Assembly: GCF_037027445.1 (NCBI RefSeq)
Contig: NZ_JBANDL010000002.1
Span: 1,984,001-2,048,000 of the forward strand
Length of the DNA: 64,000 bases
Reading direction: 5' to 3'
Source: Lysobacter firmicutimachus
GTDB lineage: Bacteria; Pseudomonadota; Gammaproteobacteria; Xanthomonadales; Xanthomonadaceae
In this document: in pieces, positions 42,483 to 52,433 of the stretch
Layout of the letters: every line of letters starts with the position of its first letter
How positions within the stretch are numbered: position 1 is the stretch's first letter
Notes under the pieces: generated by a model
What the model saw: only the letters and a program-made list of their open reading frames with translations
The model's database searches: none
What the model was told of the DNA's origin: nothing
Made by a program: the position numbers and the translations under genes

Positions 42483-43636
42483 GCGCGGGCACGCCGATCC
42501 TGTTCGTCGATCGCGACGGCACCCTGATCGAAGAGCCGGCCGATTTCCAGATCGACAGCTACGCCAAACTGCGCTTCGTGCGCGGGGTGATCCCGGCGAT
42601 GCTGAAGCTGCGCGACGCCGGCTACCAGTTCGTGATGGTCACCAACCAGGACGGCCTGGGCACCGAGTCCTATCCGCGCTGGAGCTTCGACGGTCCGCAC
42701 GAGCTGATGATGCAGGTGTTCGAAAGCCAGGGCATCGTGTTCCGCGAGGTGTTGATCGACACCAGCTTCCCGGCCGAGAACCGGCCCACGCGCAAGCCCG
42801 GCATCGGCCTGGCGCTGCACTTGCTGAAAGACCGCAGCATCGATTGGCAGCGGTCGGCGATGGTCGGCGATCGCGAAACCGACAACGGCTTCGCCGCCAA
42901 CCTCGGCGTCCGCGCGTTCCAACTGCGCACCGAGCAGTTCGGCGGCGAGTGGGACTGGGCCGGCATCGCCCACGCCTTGGCCGACCGGCCGCGCACCGCG
43001 CGGGTGCAGCGCAATACCCGCGAGACCCGGATCGAGGTCGCGCTGGACCTGGACCGCGCCGCCGAGCCGCGGGTCGCGACCGGGCTGGGTTTCTTCGACC
43101 ACATGCTCGAGCAGATCGGCAAGCACGGCGGCTTCGCCCTGGAGCTGCGCTGCGAGGGCGACCTGCACATCGACGAGCACCACACCATCGAGGACAGCGC
43201 CCTGGCGTTGGGCCAGGCCCTGCGCGAGGCGCTGGGCGACAAGCGCGGCATCGGCCGTTACGGCTTCGACGCCGCGGCGGGCGGCGAGGGCGAAGGCGAA
43301 GGTGTTCAGGAAAAAAGCACACTTATTCGGCAGGCCGATGTCGTCTTGCCGATGGACGAGACCCTGGCGCGGGCCGCGCTGGATTTCTCCGGCCGACCGT
43401 ACTTCGTGTTCTCCGGCGCGTTCGCGCGCGAGCGCGTGGGGGATTTCCCTACCGAGCTGGTCGCGCACTTCTTCCGCTCGTTGTGCGAAACCGCGGGTCT
43501 GAACCTGAATCTGAACGTGGAAGGTGATAACGATCACCACAAGATCGAGGCCTGTTTCAAATCGGTGGCGCGTGCGCTGCGTCAGGCGATCCGTCGCGAA
43601 GGTCGCGAGCTGCCGAGTACGAAAGGGGTTCTGTAA
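42479..43636 (+). CDS. hisB: Bifunctional histidinol-phosphatase / imidazoleglycerol-phosphate dehydratase HisB
   Basis: The 385-residue protein has an N-terminal HAD phosphatase domain ([13 protein letters not shown]11 and D13; [15 protein letters not shown]) that removes phosphate from histidinol phosphate. The C-terminal IGPD domain has [34 protein letters not shown] and [15 protein letters not shown], with the metal-binding histidines intact. Between the strands GIGRYGF and LPMDE, directly joined in E. coli HisB, there are about 25 extra residues (264-288, [11 protein letters not shown] then [11 protein letters not shown]). Most of this insert is more AT-rich than the gene around it. The stop overlaps the hisH start (TAATG). 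Confidence 0.94.
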   Translation: MSAGTPILFVDRDGTLIEEPADFQIDSYAKLRFVRGVIPAMLKLRDAGYQFVMVTNQDGLGTESYPRWSFDGPHELMMQVFESQGIVFREVLIDTSFPAENRPTRKPGIGLALHLLKDRSIDWQRSAMVGDRETDNGFAANLGVRAFQLRTEQFGGEWDWAGIAHALADRPRTARVQRNTRETRIEVALDLDRAAEPRVATGLGFFDHMLEQIGKHGGFALELRCEGDLHIDEHHTIEDSALALGQALREALGDKRGIGRYGFDAAAGGEGEGEGVQEKSTLIRQADVVLPMDETLARAALDFSGRPYFVFSGAFARERVGDFPTELVAHFFRSLCETAGLNLNLNVEGDNDHHKIEACFKSVARALRQAIRREGRELPSTKGVL

Positions 43637-44247
43637 TGACCTGGGTGGTAGTAGTGGATTCGGGTGGGGGGAACGTCGGCTCGGTGCGTTATGCATTGGA
43701 GCGGTTGGGCGCGCGTTCGATCCTGAGCGCGGACCCTGCGACGATCGCCTCGGCCGATCGCGTGATCCTGCCCGGCGTGGGCGCCGCCGCCCCCGCCATG
43801 GCGCGGTTGCGGGAGCGAGGCCTGGTCGATGCGATCCGCCGCTTGCAGCAGCCGCTGCTCGGGATCTGCCTGGGGATGCAGCTGTTGTACGAGTCCTCGG
43901 AGGAGGGCGAGGTGGAATGCCTCGGACTCCTTGCGGGCCGTATCACCCGACTGCCATCAGGACCAGGAGTGCGTGTGCCACACATGGGCTGGAACCTCCT
44001 CCAGAAACGCGCGCCGCGAGATCGCGGCGATGCCCTGCTCGCCGGGCTCGGCGAGCGCGACCAGGCCTATTTCGTCCACAGCTACGCCGCCCCGGTGACC
44101 CAGGACACCCTGGCCAGCGCCCGCTACGGCGTCGACTTCACCGCCGTGGCCGGACGCGGCAACTGCTACGGCGCCCAGTTCCACCCCGAACGCTCGGCCG
44201 CGGTCGGTTCGCGTCTGCTCGCGAACTTCCTGGCCCTGGAGGCGTGA
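43636..44247 (+). CDS. hisH: Imidazole glycerol phosphate synthase glutaminase subunit HisH
   Basis: The 203-residue class I glutamine amidotransferase supplies ammonia to HisF. The triad is in [11 protein letters not shown] (nucleophile Cys), VPHMGWN before it in the oxyanion region, and QFHPERS (His, Glu). [20 protein letters not shown] is the typical N-terminus. It starts at ATG 43636, overlapping the hisB stop by one base. Partner HisF is encoded two genes downstream. Confidence 0.95.
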   Translation: MTWVVVVDSGGGNVGSVRYALERLGARSILSADPATIASADRVILPGVGAAAPAMARLRERGLVDAIRRLQQPLLGICLGMQLLYESSEEGEVECLGLLAGRITRLPSGPGVRVPHMGWNLLQKRAPRDRGDALLAGLGERDQAYFVHSYAAPVTQDTLASARYGVDFTAVAGRGNCYGAQFHPERSAAVGSRLLANFLALEA

Positions 44248-44249
44248 AC

Positions 44250-44999
44250 ATGGGCAACGCCACCTTGTATCCCGCGATCGACGTGCGCGACGGCCGGGTC
44301 GTACGCCTGCACCAGGGCGACTACGCCCAGGAGACCCGCTACGAGACCGAACCGCTGGCGCTGGCCACCCGTTATGCCGAGGCCGGCGCCAAATGGTTGC
44401 ACCTGATCGACCTCGACGCCGCCCGCTACGGCGGCTACACCCTGGCGCCGCTGCTGCGCGCGATCACCACCTCCAGCTGGATGCGGGTGCAGACCGGCGG
44501 CGGCGTGCGCAGCGAGGCCGACGTCGAGGCCATCCTCGACGCCGGCGCCGACCGGGTCGTGATCGGCTCGCTGGCGGTCAAGGAACCCGAACAGGTGATC
44601 GGCTGGTTCCGCCGCTTCGGTACCGAACGCATCACCATCGCCCTGGACGTGCGCCAGACCGGCGACGGCGGCTGGGAGCTGCCGGTGGCCGGCTGGACCG
44701 AAGCCAGCGGTGCGCGCCTGGAGCCGGTGCTGGAGGTTTACGCCGGCGCCGGCCTGCGCCACCTGCTGTGCACCGACGTGTCCCGCGACGGCACCATGGC
44801 CGGTCCCAACCTGGACCTGTACCGGCACCTGCATGCGATCGCGCCGCAGGTCCAGGTGCAGGCGTCCGGCGGCATCCGCGACATCGCCGACATCGTCGCC
44901 GCCGACGGCGTCGGCTGCAGCGGCGCGGTGCTCGGCAAGGCCCTGATCGAAGGCCGCTTCCAGCTCGGCGACGCATTGCGCCAGGTGCGCCGATGCTGA
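44250..44999 (+). CDS. hisA: ProFAR isomerase HisA
   Basis: The 249-residue TIM-barrel protein catalyses the Amadori rearrangement of ProFAR to [24 protein letters not shown] begins the barrel with the catalytic D11-like aspartate; the second catalytic aspartate is in [16 protein letters not shown]. The phosphate-binding glycine loops QTGGGVRS and QASGGIRD are both present. It starts 3 bp after the hisH stop and overlaps hisF by 7 bases at its end. The N-terminal Ala-Thr variant is of no concern. Confidence 0.95.
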   Translation: MGNATLYPAIDVRDGRVVRLHQGDYAQETRYETEPLALATRYAEAGAKWLHLIDLDAARYGGYTLAPLLRAITTSSWMRVQTGGGVRSEADVEAILDAGADRVVIGSLAVKEPEQVIGWFRRFGTERITIALDVRQTGDGGWELPVAGWTEASGARLEPVLEVYAGAGLRHLLCTDVSRDGTMAGPNLDLYRHLHAIAPQVQVQASGGIRDIADIVAADGVGCSGAVLGKALIEGRFQLGDALRQVRRC

Positions 45000-45805
45000 A
45001 CGCCTCCGCGCCCGCGCTGAACTCTACGCCGCTGAGCCGGCGCATCGTGCCGTGCCTGGACGTGCGCGACGGCCGGGTGGTGAAGGGCGTGCGCTTCCGC
45101 GATCACGTCGACATGGGCGACATCGTCGAGTTGGCGCTGCGCTATCGCGACGAGGGCGCCGACGAACTGGTGTTCTACGACATCACCGCCAGCCCGCAGG
45201 GCCGCAGCGTCGATCGCGACTGGGTCGAGCGGGTCTCGCGCGCGATCGACATTCCGTTCTGCGTCGCCGGCGGCATCCGTTCGGTCGAGGACGCGCGCGG
45301 CGTGCTCAATGCCGGCGCCGACAAGATCTCGATCAACACGCCCGCACTGGAACGGCCGGCGCTGATCGGCGAGATCGCCGCCGAGTTCGGCGTGCAGTGC
45401 GTGGTGGTCGGCATCGACAGCCTGCGCGACCCCGACGGCGAATGGCGGGTGCGCCAGTACACCGGCGACCCCGACCGCACCCAGGCGCTGGCCCGGCGCA
45501 CCCTGGACTGGGTGGTCGAGGCGCAGCGCCTGGGCGCCGGCGAGATCGTGCTCAACTGCATGGGCAGCGACGGCGTGCGCAGCGGCTACGACATCGAACA
45601 ACTGTCTGCGGTGCGGGCGGTATGCGAGGTGCCCCTGGTCGCCTCCGGCGGCGCCGGCGCGATCGAGCATTTCGGTGCGGTGTTCCGCGAAGCCGACGTC
45701 GACGCGGCCTTGGCGGCCAGCGTGTTCCACTCCGGCAGCATCCGCATTCCGGTCCTCAAGGCAGTGTTGCGAGAGCAGGGTGTCCCAGTCCGCGAACTCC
45801 AATGA
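44993..45805 (+). CDS. hisF: Imidazole glycerol phosphate synthase cyclase subunit HisF
   Basis: The 270-residue TIM-barrel enzyme makes IGP and AICAR from PRFAR with ammonia from His[21 protein letters not shown] holds the first catalytic aspartate (CLDV) and [11 protein letters not shown] the second. [13 protein letters not shown] and [12 protein letters not shown] are the phosphate loops. The N-terminus is about 14 residues longer than usual because the ATG lies inside the hisA end; a later start cannot be excluded, but no other ATG fits. Confidence 0.95.
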   Translation: MLNASAPALNSTPLSRRIVPCLDVRDGRVVKGVRFRDHVDMGDIVELALRYRDEGADELVFYDITASPQGRSVDRDWVERVSRAIDIPFCVAGGIRSVEDARGVLNAGADKISINTPALERPALIGEIAAEFGVQCVVVGIDSLRDPDGEWRVRQYTGDPDRTQALARRTLDWVVEAQRLGAGEIVLNCMGSDGVRSGYDIEQLSAVRAVCEVPLVASGGAGAIEHFGAVFREADVDAALAASVFHSGSIRIPVLKAVLREQGVPVRELQ

Positions 45806-46466
45806 CGGCGCCGCGTCCGGCCTGGACGCAGCGCAGATCGACGCCCTGGCCTGGGACAAGCAGGACGGCCTGTTGCCGGCGGTGATCCAGGACGCGGCGG
45901 ACCTGCGCGTGCTGATGCTCGGCTACATGGACCGCGCCGCGCTCGACGCGACCCTGGCCAGCGGCCATGTGACCTTCTACAGCCGCAGCAAGCAGCGCCT
46001 GTGGACCAAGGGCGAAAGCTCCGGCCACTTTCTCGACCTGGTCTCGATCGAAACCGACTGCGACCGCGACACCTTGCTGGTGCGCGCGGTGCCGCACGGG
46101 CCGACCTGCCATCTCGGCCGGGTCAGCTGTTTTCCCAAGGCCCCCGGCGACGAGTTGGCCTTCCTCGGCGAACTCGACGAATTGATCGCCCGGCGCGAGC
46201 GCGAGCGTCCCGAGGGCAGCTACACCACCCACCTGTTCGCCAAGGGCGCGGCCGCGATCGCCAAGAAGGTCGGCGAAGAGGCGGTGGAGACCGCGCTGGC
46301 GGCGGTCGGCGAAGACGACGCGGCCTTATGCGCCGAAGCCGCCGACCTGTTGTTCCACCTGCAGGTGCTGTTGCGCGCGCGCGGCCTGTCGCTGGCCGAC
46401 GCGGTCGCGGTGTTGCGCCAACGCCACGGCCAGCCGCATCGCGGCGCGCGCCGGCGCGAGGACTGA
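45780..46466 (+). CDS. hisI: Bifunctional PR-AMP cyclohydrolase / PR-ATP pyrophosphatase HisIE
   Basis: The 228-residue protein joins two steps. The HisI part (about 17-125) has [43 protein letters not shown] and the metal-binding cysteines in [11 protein letters not shown] and CHLGRVSCF. The HisE part (about 133-216) has [30 protein letters not shown] use GTG 45780, which overlaps hisF; no in-frame ATG lies before the domain. It ends the his operon, and the next gene is convergent. No clear terminator is seen in the 29-bp gap. Confidence 0.93.
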   Translation: MSQSANSNDGAASGLDAAQIDALAWDKQDGLLPAVIQDAADLRVLMLGYMDRAALDATLASGHVTFYSRSKQRLWTKGESSGHFLDLVSIETDCDRDTLLVRAVPHGPTCHLGRVSCFPKAPGDELAFLGELDELIARRERERPEGSYTTHLFAKGAAAIAKKVGEEAVETALAAVGEDDAALCAEAADLLFHLQVLLRARGLSLADAVAVLRQRHGQPHRGARRRED

Positions 46467-46495
46467 GGGCCAGACGCCGCCCCAGCGCCGCCGAC

Positions 46496-47287
46496 TCAAC
46501 TGATGTCGTTCTCGAACGCCGCCCGCGCCAGTCCGCCGATGGTCACCGACTGATCGCTGAGGAAGGCCTTCTCGAACCAGTTCAAGGTATTCCACTGGTC
46601 CTCGACGCCCTTGTGCATGTATTCCTTCTGCAGCTCGGAATACGGCGACACCGGGCCGGGCCCGTTCTGCGGGATCTCGCCGTTCTTCTTCTTGTCCATG
46701 TAGGTGTCGACCATGATGCCGGCGACGATGTTGTTGGACTTCTGCGTCTCCCAGCGCGCGCGCAGGTAATCGGCGGCGACGGCGAGATTGGTGTCGTAGA
46801 AGTGGCCCGGGGTCCAGCGCAGGTCGCGCAACTGTTCGAATGCGCCCTGGATGTCGTCGGGATGACGCTCCATCGCGTCCTTGATGTAAGCCTCGACCTT
46901 GCCGCGATCTTCCGGCGCCCACTGGGTCGCTTCGGTCTTGTAGGCCCCGATCGCCGATTCGATGGTTTCGCGCGACGCGGCGGGCAGGTCGGGATGACGC
47001 TCGAGGATCTTCTGTCCGTACTGCTCGACCAGTTGCGCCACCGTCGGCTCGCGTTCGGTCTTGCCGCGGCCGGGCAGGGCGAGGATCTGCAATTGGATCT
47101 CGACCGCGACCGCCTTGTCGATCGCGGCGCGGTCGTCGGCGAGCTGCGAGGCGCCGGCGCCCTGGCTCAGGTGGGTCTGGTACTGGCGGATCGCCCGGTC
47201 GGTGGCCTCCGAAGCGGTCGGCGGCTCGGGCGGTTCGGGGCGATAGGGGTAGGCGGTCGGTGCCGCCGCAGTGATCGGCGTGACCAT
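46496..47287 (-). CDS. Hypothetical soluble protein
   Basis: The 263-residue protein starts at ATG 47287, with TTGGAG upstream. A proline-rich N-terminal tail (about 1-28, YPYRPEPPEPPTASEA) precedes an acidic, mostly helical body (for example REPTVAQLVEQYGQKILERHPD). The conserved-looking block NIVAGIMVDTYMDKK follows. No signal peptide, membrane segment or known domain is seen. Disordered N-termini of this kind occur in secreted effectors, but there is no direct evidence. It is convergent with hisI and upstream of a 358-bp gap. Confidence 0.7.
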   Translation of the reverse strand: MVTPITAAAPTAYPYRPEPPEPPTASEATDRAIRQYQTHLSQGAGASQLADDRAAIDKAVAVEIQLQILALPGRGKTEREPTVAQLVEQYGQKILERHPDLPAASRETIESAIGAYKTEATQWAPEDRGKVEAYIKDAMERHPDDIQGAFEQLRDLRWTPGHFYDTNLAVAADYLRARWETQKSNNIVAGIMVDTYMDKKKNGEIPQNGPGPVSPYSELQKEYMHKGVEDQWNTLNWFEKAFLSDQSVTIGGLARAAFENDIS

Positions 47288-47645
47288 GACGGACTCCAAC
47301 GGGTTGGGGGAGACTCACCCTAGGACGCCGCATTCGCCGTGCACATCCGGGCCGTCCCTAGGCCTTTGTTAAGCCGGAACCGGCTTCGCAGCGGGTATCG
47401 GCCGAATCCGATACGCCTGCCCCTATAGGGGCGCCGTGAGCCGCGACCGACCGCAGCGGTGTGGACGAGCCTCGCGGCCGAAACCCGGAGTCGCCGGGTC
47501 CCGGCGAGTCGAGTGCCGTTTGGCTTCGGATACCGCGCTTGCGTACGTCGCTTCGGTTGCCGCGGCCCACGCCGCCGCCGCAGGAGCGGTGGGGCACGAG
47601 GCGGCGGCGCCCGCGCATAATGGGCCGTTCCCAAGGAGTTTTCGC
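47288..47645. other. Divergent gap with a degenerate REP
   Basis: The 358 bp separate two divergent genes and hold no gene that I accept. Near 47424-47460 a sequence reading TAGGGGCGCCGTGAGCCGCGACC resembles a worn GTAG REP. A CCTAGG-rich stretch lies at 47355-47362. No clear promoter boxes are seen. Confidence 0.4.
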
Positions 47646-49259
47646 ATGCGTCCGATCGCGTCCGCCGCCCTGTTGTCCGCCCTGTTCGCTACGGCCGCCT
47701 CGGCGACGCCGCAGTGCGAGGGCACGGTCTATGCCGACCGCAATGGCAACGGGCGCCGGGACGCCGGGGACGCGGGATTGGCCGGGCAGCGGGTGTCCGA
47801 CGGCGAAATCATCGTCGTGACCGATGCCCTAGGGCGCTACCGGCTGACGCCGCGCGAGGGAAGCAGCCAGTTCCTGATCAAGCCGGCGGGCTATCGGCTG
47901 CCGGCGCGCGGCAACGGGCTGCCCGATTACTGGCTCAACGTGCGCGAAAACGAAGGGCCCGCGCTGAAGTACGGCGGCATGCCGCGCAGCGAAGCGACGT
48001 GCCGGGACTACGGTCTGATCCCGCAGCGCGCGCAGGGCGGCGAGGATCTCGACGTGCTGGTGTTCGCCGACCCGCAGACCAAGAGCGCGGTCGACGTGGG
48101 CTACTACGAGCGGGCCATCGTCGAGCCGCTGGCGCGCGAGGGCGCGGCTGCCCGGTTGGGCCTGAGCCTGGGCGACATCACCCACGACGATCTGTCGCTG
48201 TATCCCCGGCTCAATGCCGCCACTGCGCGCCTGGGCGTGCCCTGGCTGCATGCGCCGGGCAACCATGATCTCGATTTCGACGCGGCCCGCGACGAGGACT
48301 CGCTGCTCAGCTTCCGCCACGTCTACGGCCCGGACACCTACGCCTGGGAAGAACCGCAGGCCAACTTCGTGGTGTTCGACGACGTGGTCTACCGGCCGGG
48401 GCCGAAGCCGGACTACATCGGCGGCCTGCGCGAGGACCAGTTCGTCTTTCTCGAACGTTACCTCGCCGATGCGCCGAAGCAGCGCCTGCTGGTGCTGGCC
48501 ATGCACATTCCCTTGTTCGACGCCGCGCCGGGACGCGAGAGCTTCCGCCGTGCCGACCGCGAACGCCTGTTCGCGCTGTTGCGGCCGTTCCCGCACGTGC
48601 TGGTGCTGAGCGGGCACAGCCATGCCCAACGCCATGTCTTTCACGCCGCGGCGAGCGGCTGGCAGGGCGCCGCGCCGCTGCACGAGTACAACGTCGGCGC
48701 CGCCTGCGGGGCGTTCTGGTCCGGCGTGCGCGATGCCCAGGGACTGCCCGACAGCACCATGAGCGACGGCACCCCGAACGGCTACGCACGCCTGCGCATC
48801 GGCGCGGATGCGCGTTATGCGCTGAGCTGGCATCCGGCGCCGTCGGCCGGACGCGCGCTGGACGCGGACTCGGTGGCCAACGCGCACCTGCGCCTGTACG
48901 CGCCGAAGACCTTGCGCCGCGGCTCGTATCCGATCCGCGGCGTGTACGCCAATGCGTTCATGGGGCGCGAGGACAGCCGGGTGGAATTGCGTATCGACGG
49001 CGGCGAATGGACGCCGATGCGTCGGGTCGAACAGCCCGACCCGGCATTGTTGGCCGAAAACGCCCGCGACGACGGCGCCGAGCGCTTGCGCGGCTACGAC
49101 CGCGCTGCGATCGCGATGCCGTCGGCGCATCTGTGGAACGCGGCGCTGCCGACCGATCTGGCGGCGGGAGAGCATGCGATCGAAGTACGGGTATTCGATG
49201 CGTGGCAGGGCGAGCAGCGCTTGTCCACGCGCTATCGCCTGATCGAGGCCGCACCGTGA
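47646..49259 (+). CDS. Secreted calcineurin-like phosphoesterase
   Basis: The 537-residue protein has a signal peptide (SAALLSALFATAASA) and AAGGAG-type ribosome site. An N-terminal fibronectin/SdrD-like domain (GTVYADRNGNGRRDAGDAGLAGQRVSD) is the metallophosphatase N-domain. The catalytic domain shows VFADPQTK, LGDITHDD, PGNHDLDFD and GHSHAQRH, the dinuclear-metal motifs of this family. A C-terminal beta domain (about 400-537) completes the three-domain arrangement known from PF16371/PF00149/PF16370 proteins. The substrate is unknown and it acts outside the cytoplasm. The stop overlaps the next start by GTGA. Confidence 0.88.
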   Translation: MRPIASAALLSALFATAASATPQCEGTVYADRNGNGRRDAGDAGLAGQRVSDGEIIVVTDALGRYRLTPREGSSQFLIKPAGYRLPARGNGLPDYWLNVRENEGPALKYGGMPRSEATCRDYGLIPQRAQGGEDLDVLVFADPQTKSAVDVGYYERAIVEPLAREGAAARLGLSLGDITHDDLSLYPRLNAATARLGVPWLHAPGNHDLDFDAARDEDSLLSFRHVYGPDTYAWEEPQANFVVFDDVVYRPGPKPDYIGGLREDQFVFLERYLADAPKQRLLVLAMHIPLFDAAPGRESFRRADRERLFALLRPFPHVLVLSGHSHAQRHVFHAAASGWQGAAPLHEYNVGAACGAFWSGVRDAQGLPDSTMSDGTPNGYARLRIGADARYALSWHPAPSAGRALDADSVANAHLRLYAPKTLRRGSYPIRGVYANAFMGREDSRVELRIDGGEWTPMRRVEQPDPALLAENARDDGAERLRGYDRAAIAMPSAHLWNAALPTDLAAGEHAIEVRVFDAWQGEQRLSTRYRLIEAAP

Positions 49260-49849
49260 GCGCCGCGCCCAAAGGCCCGGCCGACGACCTGCCGGTGATC
49301 GCCTTCGCCGATGCCGCGACGTTCGAGCGTTGGCTGGAAAGCGGTGCGGAGCCGCGCGGAGTGTGGCTGAAAATCGCCAAGAAAGGGCAGGGCGCGGTGA
49401 CGGTGAACTACCAGGAGGCCCTGGACGTGGCCTTGTGCCACGGCTGGATCGACGGCCTCAAGCGCGGCCTGGACGAAGTGTATTTCCTGCAGCGATTCAC
49501 TCCGCGCCGGCCGCGCAGCCTGTGGTCGAAGATCAACATCGGCAAGGTCGAACGGCTGATCGCCGAAGGCCGCATGCGCCCGGGCGGGCAGCGCGAGGTC
49601 GACGCGGCCCAGGCCGACGGGCGCTGGGCGGCGGCCTACGAATCGGCCAGCAAGATGAGCGTGCCCGAGGATCTGGCCCTGGCGCTTAAGCGCGAGCCGA
49701 AAGCCCGCAAGTACTTCCAGGCGCTGGACGGCGCCAATCGCTACGCGGTGTTGTGGCGAGTGCACACCGCGAAAAAGCCGGAGACGCGCGCGGCGCGGAT
49801 CGCCAAGTTGGTGGCGATGCTGGCGCGCGGCGAGAAGATCCATTCCTGA
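49256..49849 (+). CDS. YdeI/OmpD-associated family protein
   Basis: The 197-residue protein begins at GTG 49256 inside the upstream stop. ESGAEPRGVWLKIAKKG, YQEALDVALCHGWIDGLKRG, RFTPRRPRSLWSKINI and VERLIAEGRM are the typical blocks of the YdeI family. Members are cytoplasmic and linked in E. coli to stress and polymyxin tolerance; the biochemical role is not settled. A KYFQALDGANRYAVLWRVHTAKKPETRAARI helix ends the domain. Coupled translation suggests joint expression with the phosphoesterase. Confidence 0.85.
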   Translation: MSAAPKGPADDLPVIAFADAATFERWLESGAEPRGVWLKIAKKGQGAVTVNYQEALDVALCHGWIDGLKRGLDEVYFLQRFTPRRPRSLWSKINIGKVERLIAEGRMRPGGQREVDAAQADGRWAAAYESASKMSVPEDLALALKREPKARKYFQALDGANRYAVLWRVHTAKKPETRAARIAKLVAMLARGEKIHS

Positions 49850-49966
49850 TGAAGAATTGACGCGGGCTTTACGCGCCGGACGGCGCTCGGGAATGGCGGC
49901 TTTACGCCGGCGCTTCCTACATTGGGCCTCAAGGCGCGCCGCCCCGAGTGCGCCGCGAGTGCGAAC

Positions 49967-50419
49967 GTGTCGATCCTCATCCTGCGCGGCCCGCAGCCCG
50001 GTGCCGCCGTCGAATGGCCGCTGCAGCCCTTGGCCGGCCCGGTCCGCGCCGGTTTGATCGAGCGCGCCGCCAGCGCCGGCAAATCGATCGCGCTGCGCTG
50101 CTGCCGCAGCGAGCGTGAACTGGTCGAGTGCCTGCGCGGCATGCGTGCGGCCAACACCGAACTGCTGCTGCTCGATCCCGGCGCCTGCGTGCCGGCCAGC
50201 GCCGAATTGCGCGACGCACTGGACGGTTTGCCGATGCCCTACATCGAAGTCCACGACGACCGGATGGGCGCGCTGGAACCCTCGATCGTCCCGCATTGCG
50301 GCCCGCGCCTGCGCCTGGTCCACGGCTATGCCGCGCACAGCTACACCCTGGCCCTGTCGATCGCGCTGGAGCACCTGGGGTGCGACGAATGCGGTAACGC
50401 TGTCCATGTCGGCACCTGA
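49967..50419 (+). CDS. Type II dehydroquinase-like protein, catalytic residues lost
   Basis: The 150-residue protein has the AroQ outline: LILRGP near the start where AroQ has LNGPNLN, LLLLDPGA for INPGA, LRDAL, PYIEVHDDR for VEVHLSN, and ALSIALEHLG at the end. Missing are the Arg-Tyr catalytic pair of the lid loop and the histidine after the PGA box (CVPAS replaces FTHTS). The arginine near REP is also gone. It probably no longer makes dehydroshikimate and may have a binding or structural role. GTG 49967 is my start; TTG 49922 is an alternative. A small ORF overlaps its end. Confidence 0.65.
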   Translation: MSILILRGPQPGAAVEWPLQPLAGPVRAGLIERAASAGKSIALRCCRSERELVECLRGMRAANTELLLLDPGACVPASAELRDALDGLPMPYIEVHDDRMGALEPSIVPHCGPRLRLVHGYAAHSYTLALSIALEHLGCDECGNAVHVGT

Positions 50420-50645
50420 GCCGAACATGGACAGCGCCGATACGCACCATTTCTATTTCGCCGACTACGAGATCCTGGTCGGCGGCCGTTTCTGCATTCG
50501 CGGCCAGGCCACGTTGGACTATGCGCCGACGGATACGACGCCGTTCGACCCGGCCGAGTTGGTCGAGCGCCTCCGCCGCCGCATCGCCGACGAGCGCGGC
50601 GTCGAGCGCGATGAAGTGCGGATCCGTCATCTGAGCCGGTTGTAG
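50406..50645 (+). CDS. Small protein overlapping the AroQ-like gene
   Basis: The 79-residue ORF starts at ATG 50406, with a second in-frame ATG at 50427, and overlaps the AroQ-like gene by 14 bp in another frame. It contains FYFADYEILVGGRFCIRGQATLDY, which reads as three beta strands, and a helical ELVERLRRRIADERGVERDEVRIRHL end. No family is recognised. The overlap suggests that it is made together with the AroQ-like protein. Confidence 0.55.
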   Translation: MSAPEPNMDSADTHHFYFADYEILVGGRFCIRGQATLDYAPTDTTPFDPAELVERLRRRIADERGVERDEVRIRHLSRL

Positions 50646-50677
50646 CCGCCAACCGCCGCGATCGACGCATCGCTCCC

Positions 50678-50931
50678 TGTAGGGGCGGCGTCCCACGGGG
50701 ACTTTCTGCGGTCATGAGCCGCGACCGCCGCAGCGGGGCGTATGCGAGCGCAGCGCCCAAACCCCGGATAGGCCGTCTAATGCGGAAGAACCCTGTGCCC
50801 GGGCTGCGGACACGGGCATGACTTGCCGCGACGGCGTCCGCTTTGGGGTAGGAGCGACGCAAGTCGCGACCGCCGTGTTGCGGCTTGCGCCGTAGCTGCG
50901 GCACCCCCGTCGCGGCTTGCGCCGCTCCTAC
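50678..50931. repeat. Cluster of GTAG-type REP palindromes
   Basis: In the 311-bp gap after 50645 there is a REP at 50848-50870 (GTAGGAGCGACG then CAAGTCGCGAC, plus) and another at 50909-50931 (minus). A degenerate copy begins at 50678. The two good copies face each other across 38 bp, a typical REP doublet. No gene is seen in the gap. Confidence 0.7.
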
Positions 50932-50956
50932 ACGAGCCCGTCGGCCGCAGCGTCGC

Positions 50957-51655
50957 TCAGACCGGGTCGATCTGCGCGAACGATTCCACCCGGGTGTGGC
51001 CGTGCGTGGCATCGCCCTCGCGCGGCTGCGGGTAGTCTTCGCGGCGGTCGACCAGCACCGTGCCGACGCCGGCGTCGCGGGCGGCGTCGAGTTCCTCGAC
51101 CACGTCGGACAGGAACAGGATCTCGTCGGCGGGCAGGCCGATCGATTCGACGATGCGCGCATAGCTGTCGCGCTCGCGCTTGCCGCCGACTTCGGTGTCG
51201 AACCAGCCCGAGAACAGCTCGGTCAGATCGCCCGCATCGCTGTGGCCGAACAGCAGCCGCTGCGCCGGCACGCTGCCGGAGGAGTACACGTACAGGCGCA
51301 GGCCGGCGTCCTTCCAGCGGCGCAGCGCCGGCGCGGCATCGGGGTACATGTGCGAAGTGAAATCCGCGCTGCGGTAGCCGTCGGCCCAGATCATGCCCTG
51401 CAGGGCCTTGAGCGCGGTGTGCTTGCGGTCTTGGTCGATCCAGCCCTGCAGCACCTCGACCACGGTCGAGTCCTGGCACACGCCGCCGTTCTCCAGCGCC
51501 ACCGCGTCCAGCCACTTGCGCACCGCCGGTTCGCGCCCGCGCGCGGCGACGAAGCCCGGCAGGGCCCGGCGCGCGTAGGGGAACAGCACGTCCTTGACGA
51601 ACGAGATGCTGCTGGTGGTGCCTTCGATGTCGGTGAGAATGGCGCGGATGGGCAT
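50957..51655 (-). CDS. mtnC: Enolase-phosphatase MtnC
   Basis: The 232-residue HAD enzyme converts 2,3-diketo-5-methylthiopentyl-1-phosphate to the acireductone in methionine salvage. The nucleophile motif is [10 protein letters not shown] (D9, E11), with [12 protein letters not shown] as motif [19 protein letters not shown] carries motif [12 protein letters not shown] is typical of MtnC. It lies 220 bp after mtnD on the same strand. The 220-bp gap carries no gene. mtnA, mtnP and mtnK are not in this window. Confidence 0.94.
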   Translation of the reverse strand: MPIRAILTDIEGTTSSISFVKDVLFPYARRALPGFVAARGREPAVRKWLDAVALENGGVCQDSTVVEVLQGWIDQDRKHTALKALQGMIWADGYRSADFTSHMYPDAAPALRRWKDAGLRLYVYSSGSVPAQRLLFGHSDAGDLTELFSGWFDTEVGGKRERDSYARIVESIGLPADEILFLSDVVEELDAARDAGVGTVLVDRREDYPQPREGDATHGHTRVESFAQIDPV

Positions 51656-51875
51656 GGGGCGAGGAATTAGGTAAAAGGAACGGGTTGGGAGAAACGAAGC
51701 GGAGGCGAATTGCGAGTCGCGATCAGAGAGCGGCGCGGCGCCGATCCGTACGCGCTTGGCCGCTTCTCGGCATCGAGCGGGTGCGGGCTGAGGTCCGGGA
51801 TAAAGTGTGCAGAGCGGAGCTTTGGCGGACGACCGCCGAAGACGGCGCAGGATGCTCGCTACTCGTTCCCCGCTC

Positions 51876-52433
51876 TCAGCCCGCCTGTCCCTTCTCGTAG
51901 CGCGGGAACTGCTGGGCCAGGTCGCTGCCGGTGAAATAGCCGACCCAACCGTCCGGCTCGGTGAAGAAACGGATCGCGACGAAGCTCGGCTCCGGGCCCA
52001 TGTCGAACCAATGCAGGGTGCTGTCGGGCACCGAGATCAGGTCGCCTTGCTCGCACTTGATCTCGTACACGTTGGGTTCGACGTGCAAGGTGAACAGGCC
52101 CGAGCCGGCGACGAAGAAACGCACTTCGTCTTCCTTGTGGTAATGCTCGTCGAGGAACTTGCCTCGCATCGCCTCGCGCTGCGGATTGTCCGGGGCGATG
52201 CTGACCACATCGACGGTCTTGAAACCTCGTTCGGCGGTGATGCGCTTGATGTCGGCGCGGTAGGCGGCCATGATCGCTTCCGGCGTGTCGCCCGGCTTGA
52301 CCGGCTGGGCGGCCTGCCACTGTTCGAAGCCGACCCCGATCTTGGCCAGTTCGCGTGCGATCTGCGCCTGATCGCTGGTGCTCAGCGTCGGCGTGCCGGG
52401 CTCGTCCTCGGCGAAAATGCGCAGGCGGCTCAT
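51876..52433 (-). CDS. mtnD: Acireductone dioxygenase MtnD
   Basis: The 185-residue cupin oxidises the acireductone to the keto-acid of methionine plus formate, using iron; a nickel form gives a different product. Metal ligands are H97, H99, E103 ([13 protein letters not shown]) and H141 (STLHWFDMG). The metal-binding pattern and length match the family. It overlaps mtnB by ATGA (52430-52433), so the two are translated together. It uses the product of MtnC. Confidence 0.95.
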   Translation of the reverse strand: MSRLRIFAEDEPGTPTLSTSDQAQIARELAKIGVGFEQWQAAQPVKPGDTPEAIMAAYRADIKRITAERGFKTVDVVSIAPDNPQREAMRGKFLDEHYHKEDEVRFFVAGSGLFTLHVEPNVYEIKCEQGDLISVPDSTLHWFDMGPEPSFVAIRFFTEPDGWVGYFTGSDLAQQFPRYEKGQAG

